Below are positions 18,333-24,896 of a stretch of DNA of 64,000 nt, in pieces; the stretch's first letter is position 1; each line of letters opens with the position of its first letter. The stretch spans positions 310,001-374,000 of the forward strand of contig CAWATZ010000012.1 in NCBI GenBank assembly GCA_963784995.1, read 5' to 3'. Position numbers and translations under genes: made by a program. This DNA is from CAWATZ01 sp963784995 (lineage in GTDB: Bacteria; Planctomycetota; Planctomycetia; Gemmatales; Gemmataceae). The notes beneath the pieces were generated by a model. It saw only the letters and a program-made list of their open reading frames with translations. It ran no database searches and was not told the DNA's origin.

Positions 18333-20408
18333 TCACTCGCCCGCATCCCGGACTCGCCGATGCCGGAACGGATAGCTCTTCGCCACCTCCACCACGACCC
18401 GGGTGAACCGGTACTCATCCTGGACGACGGCGCGGGCGATCTGCTTCACGGTCACCGCGTCGCAGAACTCCAGCTTCCGGCCCAGGGCATAGGTCAGCAT
18501 CGCCTCCACGAAACTCCGGACAAACTCTTCCTTGCGCTCCAGCAGCCGGGCCTTGAGTTCCACCACGTCCTTGAACTCCCTGCCGTCCGCCAGGGCCCCC
18601 GAGGCGTTGATCGGCTGCTCCTGGTCCCGGTCGCGCCATCTCCCGACCGGGTCGAACGTCTCCAGGGCCATGCCCAGCGGGTCGATCATCCGGTGACACG
18701 AAAAACAGGCCGGGCACCGGATCGATGCTGCTCCAGGCAGCTGCCGGACCGTGCAGGTCCTTCTTCCCTCTTCCTTGTCGTCCTTGAGGACATTGTCCAC
18801 GTCCGGCGGCGGGGGCGGAGGCGGCGTCCCCAGGATGGTTTCCAGCACCCATTTGCCGCGATGGACCGGGCTGGTCCGCAGCGGCTGGGAAGTCCCGGTG
18901 AGCACCATGCCCATCGTCAGCACGCCGCCCCGCTTTTTGTCCGCGAACTTGACCCGATACCAGGGCGGCTGGGCGTTGCTCGGCGGTTTCTTGCCGGGGA
19001 ACTTCTCGATGCCGTAGTGCTGCGCCAGCGGCTGGCACAGGAAGCCCCAGTCGCTATCGAGGAACTCCAGGATGCTGCGGTCCTCGACCAGGATCGCATC
19101 AGCGAACAGCAGCAGTTCCTGCTTCATCAGCTCGGCGAGGTTGTTCTGGAAGTAGAACGCATACCGATCGGCGTCGGGGGCGACCCGCTCCAGTTTCTCG
19201 ACCTGGAGCCATTGGCAGAGGAAGCCCTTGACCAGCCCGTCCATGACCCGTCGATCGCCCAGCATCCTCCGGACCTGCTGCTCGATCACCTGCGGGTCCT
19301 GCAAGCGCCCCTGCTGGGCCGCCTGGTACAGTTGCTGGTCCGGCAGACTGCTCCACAAAAAGCACGAGAGGCGTGTGGCCAGTTCCCAGTCGTCCAGCGG
19401 ACGCACGGGAGCGGTTTCCGGTCCTTGCCCCGAACCCCGGGAATCGCCCCACAGGATCACGAAGCGCGGCGACGCCAGGATGGCCAGCAGCGGCAGGCGG
19501 ATCGAGGCGTCGAAGTCCTGGCCCTGTTCCTGGGCCTGGTCAAAGAGCCGGGCGTACTTCTCCACCTCGTCGGCCGTCACCGGCCGGCGGAAGGCCCGCC
19601 CGGCGAATTCCTTGAGGAAGGCGGTCAAGGCCTGCCGCTGCGTGCCTCCCTTGGGATAAGGCCCTTTCTGGACCTTGCGCACGCTCCCATACAGGGGCCA
19701 CTGGTATGACTCCCCCTGCCTGGGGTTGAGGGCGAACATGTCGTCCAGCAGCAGCTTGCCGCAGCGCAGGGACTTCTCCATCAGGAACGGTGGGATCGAC
19801 AGGTTCTCGCCGATGGTGTCGAAGCCGCCGTCGCTGGTGTCCTGCGGCAGGGTCCGGGTCACGAAGGCGCAGGGATGCTCGGGAGGAGGGATGATCCCGT
19901 GATACAGGTTGACACTGCCGTCCGGTTTCGCGGAGTATTTCACGTTGCGTTTCTGTGGCGCCCCCTTGGAGAGGGCCAGGTCGCGGAGCATGTTCATGTG
20001 TTCGCGCACGTTCAGCCGGCGCGGACGCAAGGGGCCGGGGTCGGGTTGGCCCCCCAGCGTGCGTTTCGCAAACTCGCCCTCGATCCAGGACAGGAGCCGC
20101 TCCCGTTCCTCCGCGGACGGTTGCGGCCGATCCGGCGGCGGCATCTGCCGGGTCTTGACCCGTTCCCAGACGTGCTTCCAGGCCCGCGGCGCGCCCTGGG
20201 CCTCCAGCCGCGCCAGGTTCAGCCCGCCCTTTGGGCCCTTCTCGCCGTGACAGGCGGTGCAGTACTTCGCCAGGACCGGACGAACCCCTTGCGCCGCCGG
20301 TTCGTTCTCGGTGGCGACCCCAAGGGCAGGCAGCATGCCAAGCCAGGCAAAGGCCAGGCTCCCCCGAAGGAGCCGGCCAGGGCCAGGATGTCTTCCCTGC
20401 GGTTTCAT
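18333..20408 (-). CDS. DUF1587/DUF1592/DUF1588/DUF1585 planctomycete cytochrome-type protein
   Basis: 691 residues, intact. Start ATG at 20406-20408, overlapping the stop of a short upstream frame as ATGA; the longer upstream extension is not coding. A leader (LAFAWLGMLPALGVATE) is followed by a c-heme segment CTACHGEKGPKGGLNLARLE (~53), DUF1587 (RRLNVREHMNMLRDL), DUF1592 (FLKEFAGRAFRRPVTADEVE and PLDDWELATRLSCFLWSSLP), DUF1588 with LTGTSQPLRTSPVHRGKWVL and CPACFSCHRMIDPLGMAL (~566), and C-terminal DUF1585 (FVRSFVEAMLTYALGRKLE). This multi-domain order is diagnostic of a family expanded in planctomycetes. It heads an operon with DUF1552, DUF1549 and DUF1501 genes (gaps 19, 48 and 12 bases), suggesting a joint extracellular role of unknown biochemistry. 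Confidence 0.92.
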   Translation of the reverse strand: MKPQGRHPGPGRLLRGSLAFAWLGMLPALGVATENEPAAQGVRPVLAKYCTACHGEKGPKGGLNLARLEAQGAPRAWKHVWERVKTRQMPPPDRPQPSAEERERLLSWIEGEFAKRTLGGQPDPGPLRPRRLNVREHMNMLRDLALSKGAPQKRNVKYSAKPDGSVNLYHGIIPPPEHPCAFVTRTLPQDTSDGGFDTIGENLSIPPFLMEKSLRCGKLLLDDMFALNPRQGESYQWPLYGSVRKVQKGPYPKGGTQRQALTAFLKEFAGRAFRRPVTADEVEKYARLFDQAQEQGQDFDASIRLPLLAILASPRFVILWGDSRGSGQGPETAPVRPLDDWELATRLSCFLWSSLPDQQLYQAAQQGRLQDPQVIEQQVRRMLGDRRVMDGLVKGFLCQWLQVEKLERVAPDADRYAFYFQNNLAELMKQELLLFADAILVEDRSILEFLDSDWGFLCQPLAQHYGIEKFPGKKPPSNAQPPWYRVKFADKKRGGVLTMGMVLTGTSQPLRTSPVHRGKWVLETILGTPPPPPPPDVDNVLKDDKEEGRRTCTVRQLPGAASIRCPACFSCHRMIDPLGMALETFDPVGRWRDRDQEQPINASGALADGREFKDVVELKARLLERKEEFVRSFVEAMLTYALGRKLEFCDAVTVKQIARAVVQDEYRFTRVVVEVAKSYPFRHRRVRDAGE

Positions 20409-20566
20409 GCCAGCGATTCCTTGATCCGTGGCCGATCCTCCAGGATGATCTTGATCGGCCGGTCGTCGGTCGTCTGGAACTTGTGGTCCGGATCGATGTC
20501 CAGTTGAGTATCGATGGTATGGGCAAAGCTCTCCACCCAGTAGTCCTTGTCGGTGATCTGGGCCAC
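20405..20566 (-). CDS. Small ORF translationally coupled to the DUF1587/1592 gene
   Basis: 53 codons from a GTG at 20564-20566; the stop overlaps the next start as ATGA. Translation: MAQITDKDYWVESFAHTID ... ILEDRPRIKESLA, acidic, soluble and protein-like in composition. There is no clear ribosome binding site. It begins just downstream of a promoter-like box (20586-20637), about 28 bases after the predicted transcript start. It may be a short leader peptide or the C-terminal remnant of a longer gene replaced by the box. No family recognised. Confidence 0.35.
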   Translation of the reverse strand: MAQITDKDYWVESFAHTIDTQLDIDPDHKFQTTDDRPIKIILEDRPRIKESLA

Positions 20567-20585
20567 GTGCTTGTCGGTGCGGTAG

Positions 20586-20637
20586 GGGGTATCCGGGTGG
20601 ATTATAGTGGCTCGCGGTGGGGTGTGCGAGGGAAAAA
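20586..20637 (-). promoter_or_regulatory. Promoter-like box, copy 2
   Basis: Minus strand: TTTTTCCCTCGCACACCCC, spacer, TATAAT (20601-20606), CCACCCGGATACCCC. It is almost identical to copy 1 over about 50 bases, differing mainly in the spacer. It precedes the DUF1587/1592-DUF1552-DUF1549-DUF1501 operon. Confidence 0.6.
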
Positions 20638-20744
20638 AGAGAAGAGCGGAAACTCGAAACTCGGAAACTCCAACCATGAGTGCTTGACTGGGAGGTGGTT
20701 TCGGATACTGTGACGGCGTCCGACCTTTGCAAAGACACAGCGGG

Positions 20745-20771
20745 ACGAGCCGCCGGGTTTATCCCGGCGGT
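20745..20771. repeat. Single arm of the GAGCCGCCGGGTTTATCCC palindrome family
   Basis: GACGAGCCGCCGGGTTTATC followed by CCGGCGG, matching one arm of the perfect palindrome at 60365-60416. It lies just upstream of the zinc-ribbon membrane protein start. The internal CCGCCGGG / CCCGGCGG can still form a small hairpin. Confidence 0.7.
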
Positions 20772-20792
20772 CCGGACGGGTCCAATTTCCCC

Positions 20793-21437
20793 ATGACCAG
20801 CCAGCCCGACGAACACCTGACCGGAGAGGCGGGCCGCAGTCCCGATGAGACTTGGCCTTCCTCGAATTTGCCTCCGCGGACGCCACAGGATGGCAATGCC
20901 TCGTCGCTGCCTTGCCTGCAATTGCCACGTCCGCTCGGTGCCTGGAGGCATGGCTTCTTCATCTGCCCCTTCTGCAGGACGCAAATCGAAGGGGCTTTAC
21001 TCGGCGCGGCGACGGGGCTCGGTCCCTCGTTACTCCAATGCCGCAAGTGCGACCAGGTCCTCGTGTCGCACCGTCGGGAATGGAGTGATTGGGCCGGGCC
21101 TGTGAAAGCTGCATACGTTGCGATCTCGCTTGGCTATGTCGTGGTCGGTGCGGCCCTGGCCTTTGTCTGGACTGCGTTGGCCTGCTTGGTGGCCCGTGTT
21201 TCCGCAGCGTGGCCGGCATCAACGATGTCGCTCCTATGGGGCCTGGCCATCGGTGGTTTGCAGCTGGTTCGCGTGGTCCGGTCGCTGCGACGAACGCGCT
21301 CCGCAATCCGCACACCAGTCCGGTTGACTTTCTGGCAGCTGGATTGCTCTTTGCCCGAGAAGGTCCTGGCTGCCATGCTCTTGTCGGCGGCTGTTCTTGG
21401 GTGGGTGCTGGGATTCATGGGGAAGCCCTGGAATTAG
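20793..21437 (+). CDS. Zinc-ribbon membrane protein of unknown function
   Basis: 214 residues from ATG at 20793; the upstream extension from 20727 would translate the repeat arm and is rejected. No strong ribosome binding site is visible. Residues ~55-95 hold two CxxC knuckles (FICPFCRTQIEG and LQCRKCDQVLV), a zinc-ribbon pattern. Three or four hydrophobic helices follow (AYVAISLGYVVVGAALAF, MSLLWGLAIGGLQLV, KVLAAMLLSAAVLGWVLGF). It is convergent with the gene at 21525-21980. No family was recognised and no function is proposed. Confidence 0.6.
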   Translation: MTSQPDEHLTGEAGRSPDETWPSSNLPPRTPQDGNASSLPCLQLPRPLGAWRHGFFICPFCRTQIEGALLGAATGLGPSLLQCRKCDQVLVSHRREWSDWAGPVKAAYVAISLGYVVVGAALAFVWTALACLVARVSAAWPASTMSLLWGLAIGGLQLVRVVRSLRRTRSAIRTPVRLTFWQLDCSLPEKVLAAMLLSAAVLGWVLGFMGKPWN

Positions 21438-21524
21438 CAAGTCCGCGCACGTTGCCGCCCAGCCGAGGCAAACGGCCAGCCGGCTTTGACCCTGAAGAGG
21501 TGTTTGGTACAGCCCGAGTCGTGG

Positions 21525-21980
21525 CTACCCCTCCAGGATGATGCACCAGTCGGAGCCTTGACAGGCAGCAAACGCCTGCCGCAGCCAGTCGAGAGCAGCC
21601 CGCATGGCGGCCCCGGCGTCCAGGTCCGCGTCTCCGGTGAACTCGCGCCAGTAGGCGGCTAACTCAGCCTCCGACACGTTTACTCCCGAGAGCGCGGCGG
21701 CGGCGACCGTCGCGCCCGTCCGGCTTGTGCAGGCCAGCGGGTCGCATCGTCCCACCAATTGCTGCACAATGGAGTCGCGGCTGACCGGCAACTCGATCCC
21801 CAACTCCTTCAGGTATTCAGCCACGACCACCACGACGTACCCGCTGCAGGGGAAGGCGGCCCCGACCGCGAATGGCCGCAGGAACTCCCAGAAGCCTTTC
21901 CAGTCGCCGGTGTTCAGGAGCCGCTGGAGTTCGGCCAGGGCGCTCGGGGGCACTGCAAAGGCGGAGGCAATTTGTGACAT
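21525..21980 (-). CDS. Hypothetical protein downstream of the transposase
   Basis: 151 residues from ATG at 21978-21980, chosen because GAGGAG lies four to five bases upstream; the ATG at 22001 lacks this. Composition is Ala/Leu/Glu-rich and mainly helical (ALAELQRLLNTGDWKGFWEF, SEAELAAYWREFTGDADL), with one hydrophobic patch (FPCSGYVVVVVAEYL) and four Cys. It starts 17 bases after the stop of the IS110-CHC2 transposase on the same strand, so it may be co-transcribed with it as a passenger or be a host gene next to an insertion. I do not recognise the family. Confidence 0.6.
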   Translation of the reverse strand: MSQIASAFAVPPSALAELQRLLNTGDWKGFWEFLRPFAVGAAFPCSGYVVVVVAEYLKELGIELPVSRDSIVQQLVGRCDPLACTSRTGATVAAAALSGVNVSEAELAAYWREFTGDADLDAGAAMRAALDWLRQAFAACQGSDWCIILEG

Positions 21981-21997
21981 CACGCTCCTCAAGCAAT

Positions 21998-24097
21998 TCA
22001 CGTGACTTGCTCATTCGTCTGAGCCGACCTGCGTCTCCAATCCTGATTCATCGAGCCGAGCAATTCAGAGAAACAATGCCTGCCCCCAGCTGTCCGGAAG
22101 CACGCCCGAATCCCCTGGCCGGTGGCAGATGCAACGTTCAAAGTCAAGGGGCGTTTGGCGTGATAACGCCCGTTTTTCCGTTGTGTTCGCATGGTGTTTC
22201 CGGGTTCGAGGGTTCTTGGCTGTTTGTCGTCTGCCGATTGCCTTTGGCCGCTGACCTTCCGTCCGCTCCACGGGTTCCCTTTACGGGTTCCTCTTCTCTG
22301 TGCCGGGCGTTTGTGGCAGAGCGATGCCCAGCGTCTGCGCCAGGTCTGCGCCGCCTCGTACAACGGCAAGCCACGCACCGCCGACCACAAGTCCAGCACA
22401 TTGCCGTGCGCCCCGCAGCCGGCGTGGAAACACTGGAAGACGCCCTTGTCCAGGTGGACCGAGAAGGAGCGGTGCCGCCGCTGCTGGCTGTCATGGATGG
22501 GGCACGGACCACGTCGCTGCGGGTCTGGCCCAGACAACCGCTCCAACCAGTCCAACGCACGCAATGCCGCTGTCATGCTCACCTGCGCACGCAGCGCCGC
22601 ATAATCGATACTCCCCCTACCCGCTGCACCCTCGGCCCCTGCTCTGGGCTCGGCTGGCACCGCAGTTGCCTTGCCCGGTGGCGGCTCTTGCGGTATCGTG
22701 GCTTTAGCTGCTGTGACCACTGTCTGTGCAGGACTTCCTTGCTGCTTGTGGCCAGCAGCTTGCTCCGCTACCACTCCTTCTTCGGCCGTGCTGACTGCGG
22801 CCTCCTGGGTCGATCCCGATTGGCCTGGCAGCGCTGGCTCGACGCTTGCTTGTGGCGTTGCTGTCCCTGCCCAGGGATAGTAGTCTGGATCAAACGGCTG
22901 GCCGGTCCGCCAGATGGCGTGAACCAGGTGCAGCAGCTTCCGCATGCAGTGGCCCACCACCACATCCCCACGGACACCCCGCCCATGCAAGCGCTGGTGC
23001 AAGGCACGCACCGCCGGGTTCCAGCGGATGGCCGACAACGCCGCTTGCCAGAGGTGTTTGCGTACCAAGTCATTGCCCTTGCGTGACATGCGTTGCTGCC
23101 TGCCCGTCTTGGGTGTACCGTCCCGGTCGCAGCCGGAGGCCTCCTCCTCCGGAAAGATGCCGAAGTAACCGACCAGGCGGTCCGGCGTGGCGAACAGCTT
23201 GATGTCCACCACGGTGGCAGTCAGCACAGCGGCCGTGGCTGGACCGATCCCAGGGATCGATTCCAGATGGTTGGGCACGGGCAGTTGCCGGTAGGTGCTG
23301 GTCATCAACTGGTGCAGTTGCTCTTCCTGGGCCAGGCAGTCAGCCAACTGCCCGACCAGTTGCCTGACCAGTTGCTCGGCCACGGCACCAGTGCAACTGG
23401 CCACGCTGCTGCGTGCCGCCTGCCGCAGTGCCTGGGCCAACTCGGCAGAAACATGGGGCAGAGCGCTCAAGGTATTCAAGTGGGCACGCCCCAGTTGTGC
23501 CGGTGTCGGATAGCGCTGCAGCAGGCCCAAGACCCACTGCGCTTGCAGGTCCTTGGCCAGGGTGGCCAACTCGGGGAAGACACGCGCCAGCAGGTTGTGC
23601 AATTGATTGGTCAGCCGGGTGCTCTGCCGCACTTGCGTTTGCAGTCGAGCCACGATCTCACGCAGTTGCTGCAGAGCCTGAGGCCGCTCTGGCACCGCTG
23701 CGGGCAGCTCGCGCACGGCGAAACGGGCAGCGCAGAGGCTCTCGACGGGGTCGGCCTTGCGTTTGGGGAAAAGGGCCTTTCGGTAGCTGGCATTGCGTCC
23801 CGGTTCGCCGACGCTGAGGGTGCTGTTGCCAGGCAAGGTCCGCAGGAAGGCCTCGAGGTTGGCGGCATATTGGCCGGCCACGTCGAGGCGGATGTGGAAA
23901 TGGACGTCGGGCCAGCGGCGGCGCAGGTCGTCGAACTGAGCGGCGACGCGGTCGTAGCCAGCGCGGGACTCGGGGAAATCAAAGGGCGGGCAGGCCGGTT
24001 GCAAGTCGGCCCGCAAGAAGGTGACGTGGTGACCGTAGCGTGCGGTGTCGAAGCCGACGCCGATCAGGGTAGCGGAGCCAGAGTTCAGGGTGGACAT
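21998..24097 (-). CDS. IS110-family transposase fused to a CHC2 (DnaG-type) zinc finger
   Basis: 699 residues from ATG at 24095-24097, preferred over ATG 24110-24112 because TGAGGAA lies about nine bases upstream of the former. Residues ~8-170 are an IS110 RuvC-like domain with acidic residues at the expected places (LIGVGFDTARYG; RLDVAGQYAANLEAFL; KADPVESLCAAR), although Asp or Glu is swapped at some positions. Residues ~270-360 are the IS110 Tnp domain (ESIPGIGPATAAVLTA, LVGYFGIFPEEEASGCD with the Ser-Gly motif, RKGNDLVRKHLWQAAL). After an Ala/Pro-rich linker, residues ~525-590 form a CHC2 primase-type zinc finger (GPCPIHDSQ ... FQCFHAGCGAHGNVLDLW), then a basic tail. IS110 proteins are normally ~300-450 residues, so the extension is unusual. 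IS110 enzymes use a bridge RNA encoded beside the gene. Confidence 0.85.
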   Translation of the reverse strand: MSTLNSGSATLIGVGFDTARYGHHVTFLRADLQPACPPFDFPESRAGYDRVAAQFDDLRRRWPDVHFHIRLDVAGQYAANLEAFLRTLPGNSTLSVGEPGRNASYRKALFPKRKADPVESLCAARFAVRELPAAVPERPQALQQLREIVARLQTQVRQSTRLTNQLHNLLARVFPELATLAKDLQAQWVLGLLQRYPTPAQLGRAHLNTLSALPHVSAELAQALRQAARSSVASCTGAVAEQLVRQLVGQLADCLAQEEQLHQLMTSTYRQLPVPNHLESIPGIGPATAAVLTATVVDIKLFATPDRLVGYFGIFPEEEASGCDRDGTPKTGRQQRMSRKGNDLVRKHLWQAALSAIRWNPAVRALHQRLHGRGVRGDVVVGHCMRKLLHLVHAIWRTGQPFDPDYYPWAGTATPQASVEPALPGQSGSTQEAAVSTAEEGVVAEQAAGHKQQGSPAQTVVTAAKATIPQEPPPGKATAVPAEPRAGAEGAAGRGSIDYAALRAQVSMTAALRALDWLERLSGPDPQRRGPCPIHDSQQRRHRSFSVHLDKGVFQCFHAGCGAHGNVLDLWSAVRGLPLYEAAQTWRRRWASLCHKRPAQRRGTRKGNPWSGRKVSGQRQSADDKQPRTLEPGNTMRTQRKNGRYHAKRPLTLNVASATGQGIRACFRTAGGRHCFSELLGSMNQDWRRRSAQTNEQVT

Positions 24098-24701
24098 CAG
24101 GGTGTTCCTCATTCAAGAGCGTGTAACGTCGCTGGCCAGGCGCGAGAGTCCTCCGGTGGAGCTTCGTACAGGAAGATCCTTGTGATGAACGGTCCAGCCG
24201 TAAGATGCAACGAGTTCTCAGACGAAGGTCGGAGGGGTCAATCTGCCACAAGCGGTCGAACCGCAGGCAGGAAAAAGATCTCCTCGCGACTGCCCAACAG
24301 ACTCAGTCTGCCATGACGGAGTCCGTTGGTGAAAGAGCAGAAAACGCTTTGAGCCAAGAAGTCCGGTTGTAGGGCTCGTTACGATCGTAAGGACCATGCC
24401 AACAAGCACGATCGGTACGGCAGCGAACCTTGACTCGGTCTGGCTGATGGCCTTCAATTCGATCATAAAGGCTGGCATGATTTTGACTCGCGTTGACCTC
24501 GGGCGGGTGGATGATAACACCTGGTGGGAGGGTGTGCGAGGGAAAAAGGACAAGGCGACCAATCCGGTTGCTTCCTAACGAATTTGTCATCTTTGCAAAC
24601 GATCAGAGGTAATTGCGACCGGGGCTGGACTTGGATAGAATCAACCCAGACAGGGGAACAAGATCAGCAGGGAACGCTCCAACACGCAAGGATCGCTTCC
24701 C
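24098..24701. other. Leader/non-coding region of the IS110-type element; candidate bridge-RNA region
   Basis: About 600 bases without a convincing gene. The part from 24098 to ~24500 lies upstream of the transposase on its own strand, the place where IS110 elements carry their bridge RNA (known for the family). Copy 3 of the promoter-like box (24501-24547) would drive a transcript across it. AT content is higher than in the flanks. IS110 elements lack terminal inverted repeats, so I could not fix the element ends. I did not find guide loops by eye. Confidence 0.45.
24501..24547 (-). promoter_or_regulatory. Promoter-like box, copy 3
   Basis: Minus strand: TTTTTCCCTCGCACACCC, spacer, TATCAT (24511-24516), CCACCCGCCC. 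It is more diverged than copies 1 and 2 but keeps both end blocks and their spacing. It lies about 400 bases upstream of the transposase start. Confidence 0.55.
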
Positions 24702-24851
24702 ATGGTTACTCCCAGGATCGGTCTGATCGGACGGAGAGCAGTCGCGCTGGTCTTTTTGTTCTCCCTGGAAGCGAGTTCCGTGCCCCTCGGCTCCCCCCGA
24801 TTGGCCGCGGCGGAACCGGACAAGGATCCGAAACCGGCCGCCGGCCCTTGA
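24702..24851 (+). CDS. Possible 49-residue secreted peptide
   Basis: ATG at 24702 with AAGGA about nine bases upstream, TGA at 24849-24851. The translation has a basic start (MVTPRIGLIGRRA), a hydrophobic core (VALVFLFSLEASSV) and a possible cleavage site at LAAAEPDKDPKPAAGP, a signal-peptide layout. It lies 45 bases upstream of the PEGA/WD40 gene, same strand. It is short, so chance cannot be excluded. Confidence 0.35.
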   Translation: MVTPRIGLIGRRAVALVFLFSLEASSVPLGSPRLAAAEPDKDPKPAAGP

Positions 24852-24896
24852 TTCGACACCAACCTCGACTCTTCCCATCCCTGGAGAAAGGGCACC

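Noticed and set aside
16857..19709. 950-codon plus-strand ORF
   Set aside because: It lies antisense to DUF1552 and DUF1587/1592 genes whose domains are clear. The long open frame is a by-product of high GC.
20586..20637. Translation of the repeated box as the N-terminus of surface proteins (IIHPDTP...)
   Set aside because: Three unrelated frames share only the DNA of the box; better starts with ribosome binding sites lie downstream.
24098..24600. Terminal inverted repeats for the IS element
   Set aside because: None seen, and IS110-family elements generally lack them, so boundaries were not called.
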